In this document: positions 62,429 through 64,000 of the stretch, one piece after another | Position numbering within the stretch: the first letter of the stretch is position 1 | Layout: the number at the start of each line of letters is the position of its first letter | Source of the DNA: Metabacillus lacus | GTDB taxonomy: Bacteria; Bacillota; Bacilli; Bacillales; Bacillaceae | Direction: 5' to 3' | NCBI RefSeq assembly: GCF_009674805.1 | Contig: NZ_WKKI01000003.1 | Location: forward strand, 162,149 to 226,148 | DNA: 64,000 bases | Translations under genes and position numbers: made by a program | Notes under the pieces: model-generated | What the model was told of the DNA's origin: nothing | What the model saw: only the letters and a program-made list of their open reading frames with translations | Databases searched by the model: none

Positions 62429-62915
62429 TGCACACCCTCCAGCCGTCTCAATATTCTGTTATTATTATACAGGAATATATTAGAAAGTTACTTCTGTAGG
62501 TGTTCGTGGGTAAAAGAATCAGCTTGGAGATAGTGCTTGTATGCAGCTTGCAAGTCAGCTTTAGTCACTTCACCTTCCTACCTTAAATAAGCCCGTCACA
62601 CCTGCCCGAATATTAGCATAATCCAATACATTCCCTGTATAACCTTATGATTCTTGCTCCAGCTAAAAAGGAGGGACTATTTATTTACATCCATCCAGCT
62701 TCCCCAATTAAGGAAAGATGGGTCCTTACGTAAGGAATTCCAGGTCCATTATCATAGTTTTTGATCGATAGCAATTTAATCAGTTTCAAGGTACAGAAAA
62801 GCATTTTTCATCTGCTAGTTTCAAGTTTCTTTTAGTGCCTACTTTTTAATAATTTGGGGTATAGTTTACTCTCACACTCATAATGTCATGCTCCTTTACT
62901 ACTATATCAACTCAT
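62429..62915. other. Gene-free stretch upstream of the BCCT transporter
   Basis: No intact gene. On the minus strand short coding-like pieces (GYTGNVLDYANIRAGVTGLF, then in another frame VTKADLQAAYKHYLQADSF) near 62500-62650 may be the end of a decayed gene that I cannot identify. Confidence 0.35.
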
Positions 62916-62944
62916 TTGATTATGTTGTTGAGTTACGAGATAAT
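62916..62944 (+). promoter_or_regulatory. SigA promoter of the BCCT transporter
   Basis: TTGATT (62916) and GATAAT (62939) are 17 bases apart, 31 bases before the GTG start. Confidence 0.55.
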
Positions 62945-62975
62945 TTTAGTTGACTATCTGAATTGAGGTGATCCT

Positions 62976-63789
62976 GTGAAGAGCCAAAGTGAAGTTTTCT
63001 GGTATTCACTTTCTATTTGTGCCTTATTTGTCCTATGGGGTGCAATCAGCCCTGGTCATTTACAGGCTGTATCTTCAACTGTAACAACATATATCTCTGA
63101 AGTATTTGGCTGGTACTATTTATTAATTATTATGTTGTTTTTATCTTTCTGTATCTACCTTATTTTTTCCAGGTTCGGGAAAATTAAATTAGGTAAAGAA
63201 AGTGACGTCCCTGAATTTAGCTTACCATCTTGGTTTGCTATGCTGTTTAGTGCAGGAATGGGGATGGGGTTGGTATTTTGGACGACTGCTGAGCCAATTT
63301 CACATGCATTTATTAGTCCCCCAACCGCTGAAGCAGGGTCCGACGAAGCGATTAGACAATCACTGCAATATTCTTTTTTCCATTGGGGCATTCATGCTTG
63401 GGGCGTATATGGAGTGGTGGCGCTCGTTTTGGCTTATTTTAAGTTTCGAAAAGGGCTGCCAGGCTTGATTAGTGCTACTCTTATACCGGTATTTGGGAAA
63501 ACCCGGATGCAGGGGCTGCCTGGTAAGTCAATTGATACGCTGGCGATTTTTGCGACAGTGGTTGGGGTAGCTTCCACTCTCGGCTTCGGTTCTGCACAAA
63601 TCAACGGCGGGTTATCCTATCTATTTCATACACCTGCTAATTTTGGCATGCAATTAATCATTTTAGCAATTTCAACTGTTTTATTTATTGGATCAGCATG
63701 GTCCGGTATTGGAAAAGGCATCAAATATTTAAGTAATGTGAATATGGGACTGGGTCTCGGTCTGATGGTCCTGTTATTTATCTTTATCC
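62976..63789 (+). pseudogene. opuD: BCCT osmolyte transporter (OpuD/BetT-like), interrupted
   Basis: GTG start after GAGGTGATCCT. About 270 of the usual ~500 residues are present, covering roughly the first six membrane helices, with the substrate-path motif GMGMGLVFWTTAEPISHAF and FHWGIHAWGVYG. Sense ends at GLMVLLFIF near 63789, where it runs into an IS200/IS605-type end; the following codons to 63818 are foreign. The C-terminal half, including the central Trp-rich substrate segment, is not in the window, so the protein is non-functional unless the element excises. Confidence 0.85.
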
Positions 63790-64000
63790 GACAGAAGACT
63801 CCCTCTTCAAGCGCGTGATGAGCTTTAGCTCAGCGATAAGGGGGAGATGAATGGAGGTTGGCGATAGCCAAAACACTCACTGTCATGGTAAAATTAGAAC
63901 GTGCGTTCCTATAAAGCGAGGTGAAATCATGTTAGTTAAAAAGGCGTTTAAGTTTCGTATCTTCCCTAATCAAAAACAAATGGAGTTAATCAATAAGACG
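63790..64000 (+). mobile_element. IS200/IS605-type element, left part
   Basis: Starts at the break in the transporter and continues past the window. A GAGCT-TT-AGCTC hairpin at about 63819-63830 lies near its left end, as in this single-strand-transposing family, and a tnpB gene follows. No tnpA precedes it, so it is a tnpB-only element or tnpA lies elsewhere. Confidence 0.75.
63929..64000 (+). CDS. tnpB: TnpB (IS605 OrfB) N-terminus, cut by window edge
   Basis: 24 codons, MLVKKAFKFRIFPNQKQMEL..., match the start of TnpB RNA-guided nucleases, whose first strand is typically KAFKFRIYPN. The ribosome binding site GCGAGGTGAAATC fits. The catalytic RuvC and zinc-finger parts lie outside the window. 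Confidence 0.85.
   Translation, partial: MLVKKAFKFRIFPNQKQMELINKT

Noticed and set aside
62821..62870. SigB promoter before the BCCT gene
   Set aside because: A GGGTAT element occurs near 62857, but no GTTTAA-like -35 lies 13-15 bases upstream; a SigA promoter nearer the gene is better.

Overview
The window is a chromosomal segment of a low-GC Gram-positive endospore-former of the Bacillaceae (Bacillus/Metabacillus/Priestia type). The evidence is strong AGGAGG-type ribosome binding sites, SigA promoters, and homologues of many B. subtilis and B. megaterium genes: sacPT, ypfJ, csp, bceRSAB, yfkN, xynB, and the yce/Ter genes. No rRNA, tRNA, CRISPR array or replication gene is visible.

Region by region. 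0-4.6 kb: a sucrose-type PTS gene cut by the window edge, behind a RAT/terminator antitermination leader and its SacT-like antiterminator; a YjlB-like cupin; a YpfJ zinc-peptidase-like protein; an FAD oxidoreductase; a cold-shock protein. 4.8-6.2 kb: decayed DNA holding two halves of one quinone-oxidoreductase pseudogene separated by an IS3 remnant and a frameshifted small gene, then a near-consensus ParB parS site. 6.3-10.8 kb: a Bce-type antimicrobial-peptide sensing and detoxification module with an inverted repeat before the ABC genes. 10.9-15 kb: RluF, an unknown secreted protein, an FAD oxidoreductase, and a CadD-type exporter.

15.1-23.8 kb is a complete B. megaterium-type gas vesicle operon on the minus strand, in the order gvpA-P-Q-B-R-N-F-G-L-S-K-J-T-(T2)-U. 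It has a second, hugely enlarged acidic GvpT-like protein built from eight 63-bp tandem repeats, and a SigB-like promoter in front of gvpA. Directly upstream, in the same orientation, lies a ParM/Alp-type actin gene, its small partner gene, and a ~190 bp array of phased TTGTATAC-like octamers that looks like a centromere. This is a plasmid-type segregation locus on what otherwise looks like a chromosome, next to genes for a large organelle.

27-40 kb: a secreted two-domain nucleotidase with PhoP-like boxes, a hydroxyacyl-CoA dehydrogenase, a PadR/DUF4188 pair, a WrbA-type quinone reductase with two MhqR-like boxes, an SDR, an MFS exporter divergent from a CGNR regulator, a VOC protein, and a sulfite-oxidase-like protein. 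40-46 kb: a Fur-controlled siderophore ABC importer, and a TetR regulator with a frameshifted CPBP protease. A family of short GGGACGCAGGGAC palindromes is scattered through 36.5-46.4 kb. 46.4-50.5 kb: a GH43 xylosidase, an AraC regulator and a zinc alcohol dehydrogenase.

50.5-61.2 kb is a full Ter stress system: three TerD, TerC, then a biosynthetic module (HpcH/citrate-lyase-like, phosphoribosyltransferase, StiP, HAD phosphatase, YceG), then TelA and a TerA-like protein. The window ends in a BCCT osmolyte transporter interrupted by an IS200/IS605-type element whose tnpB begins at 63929.
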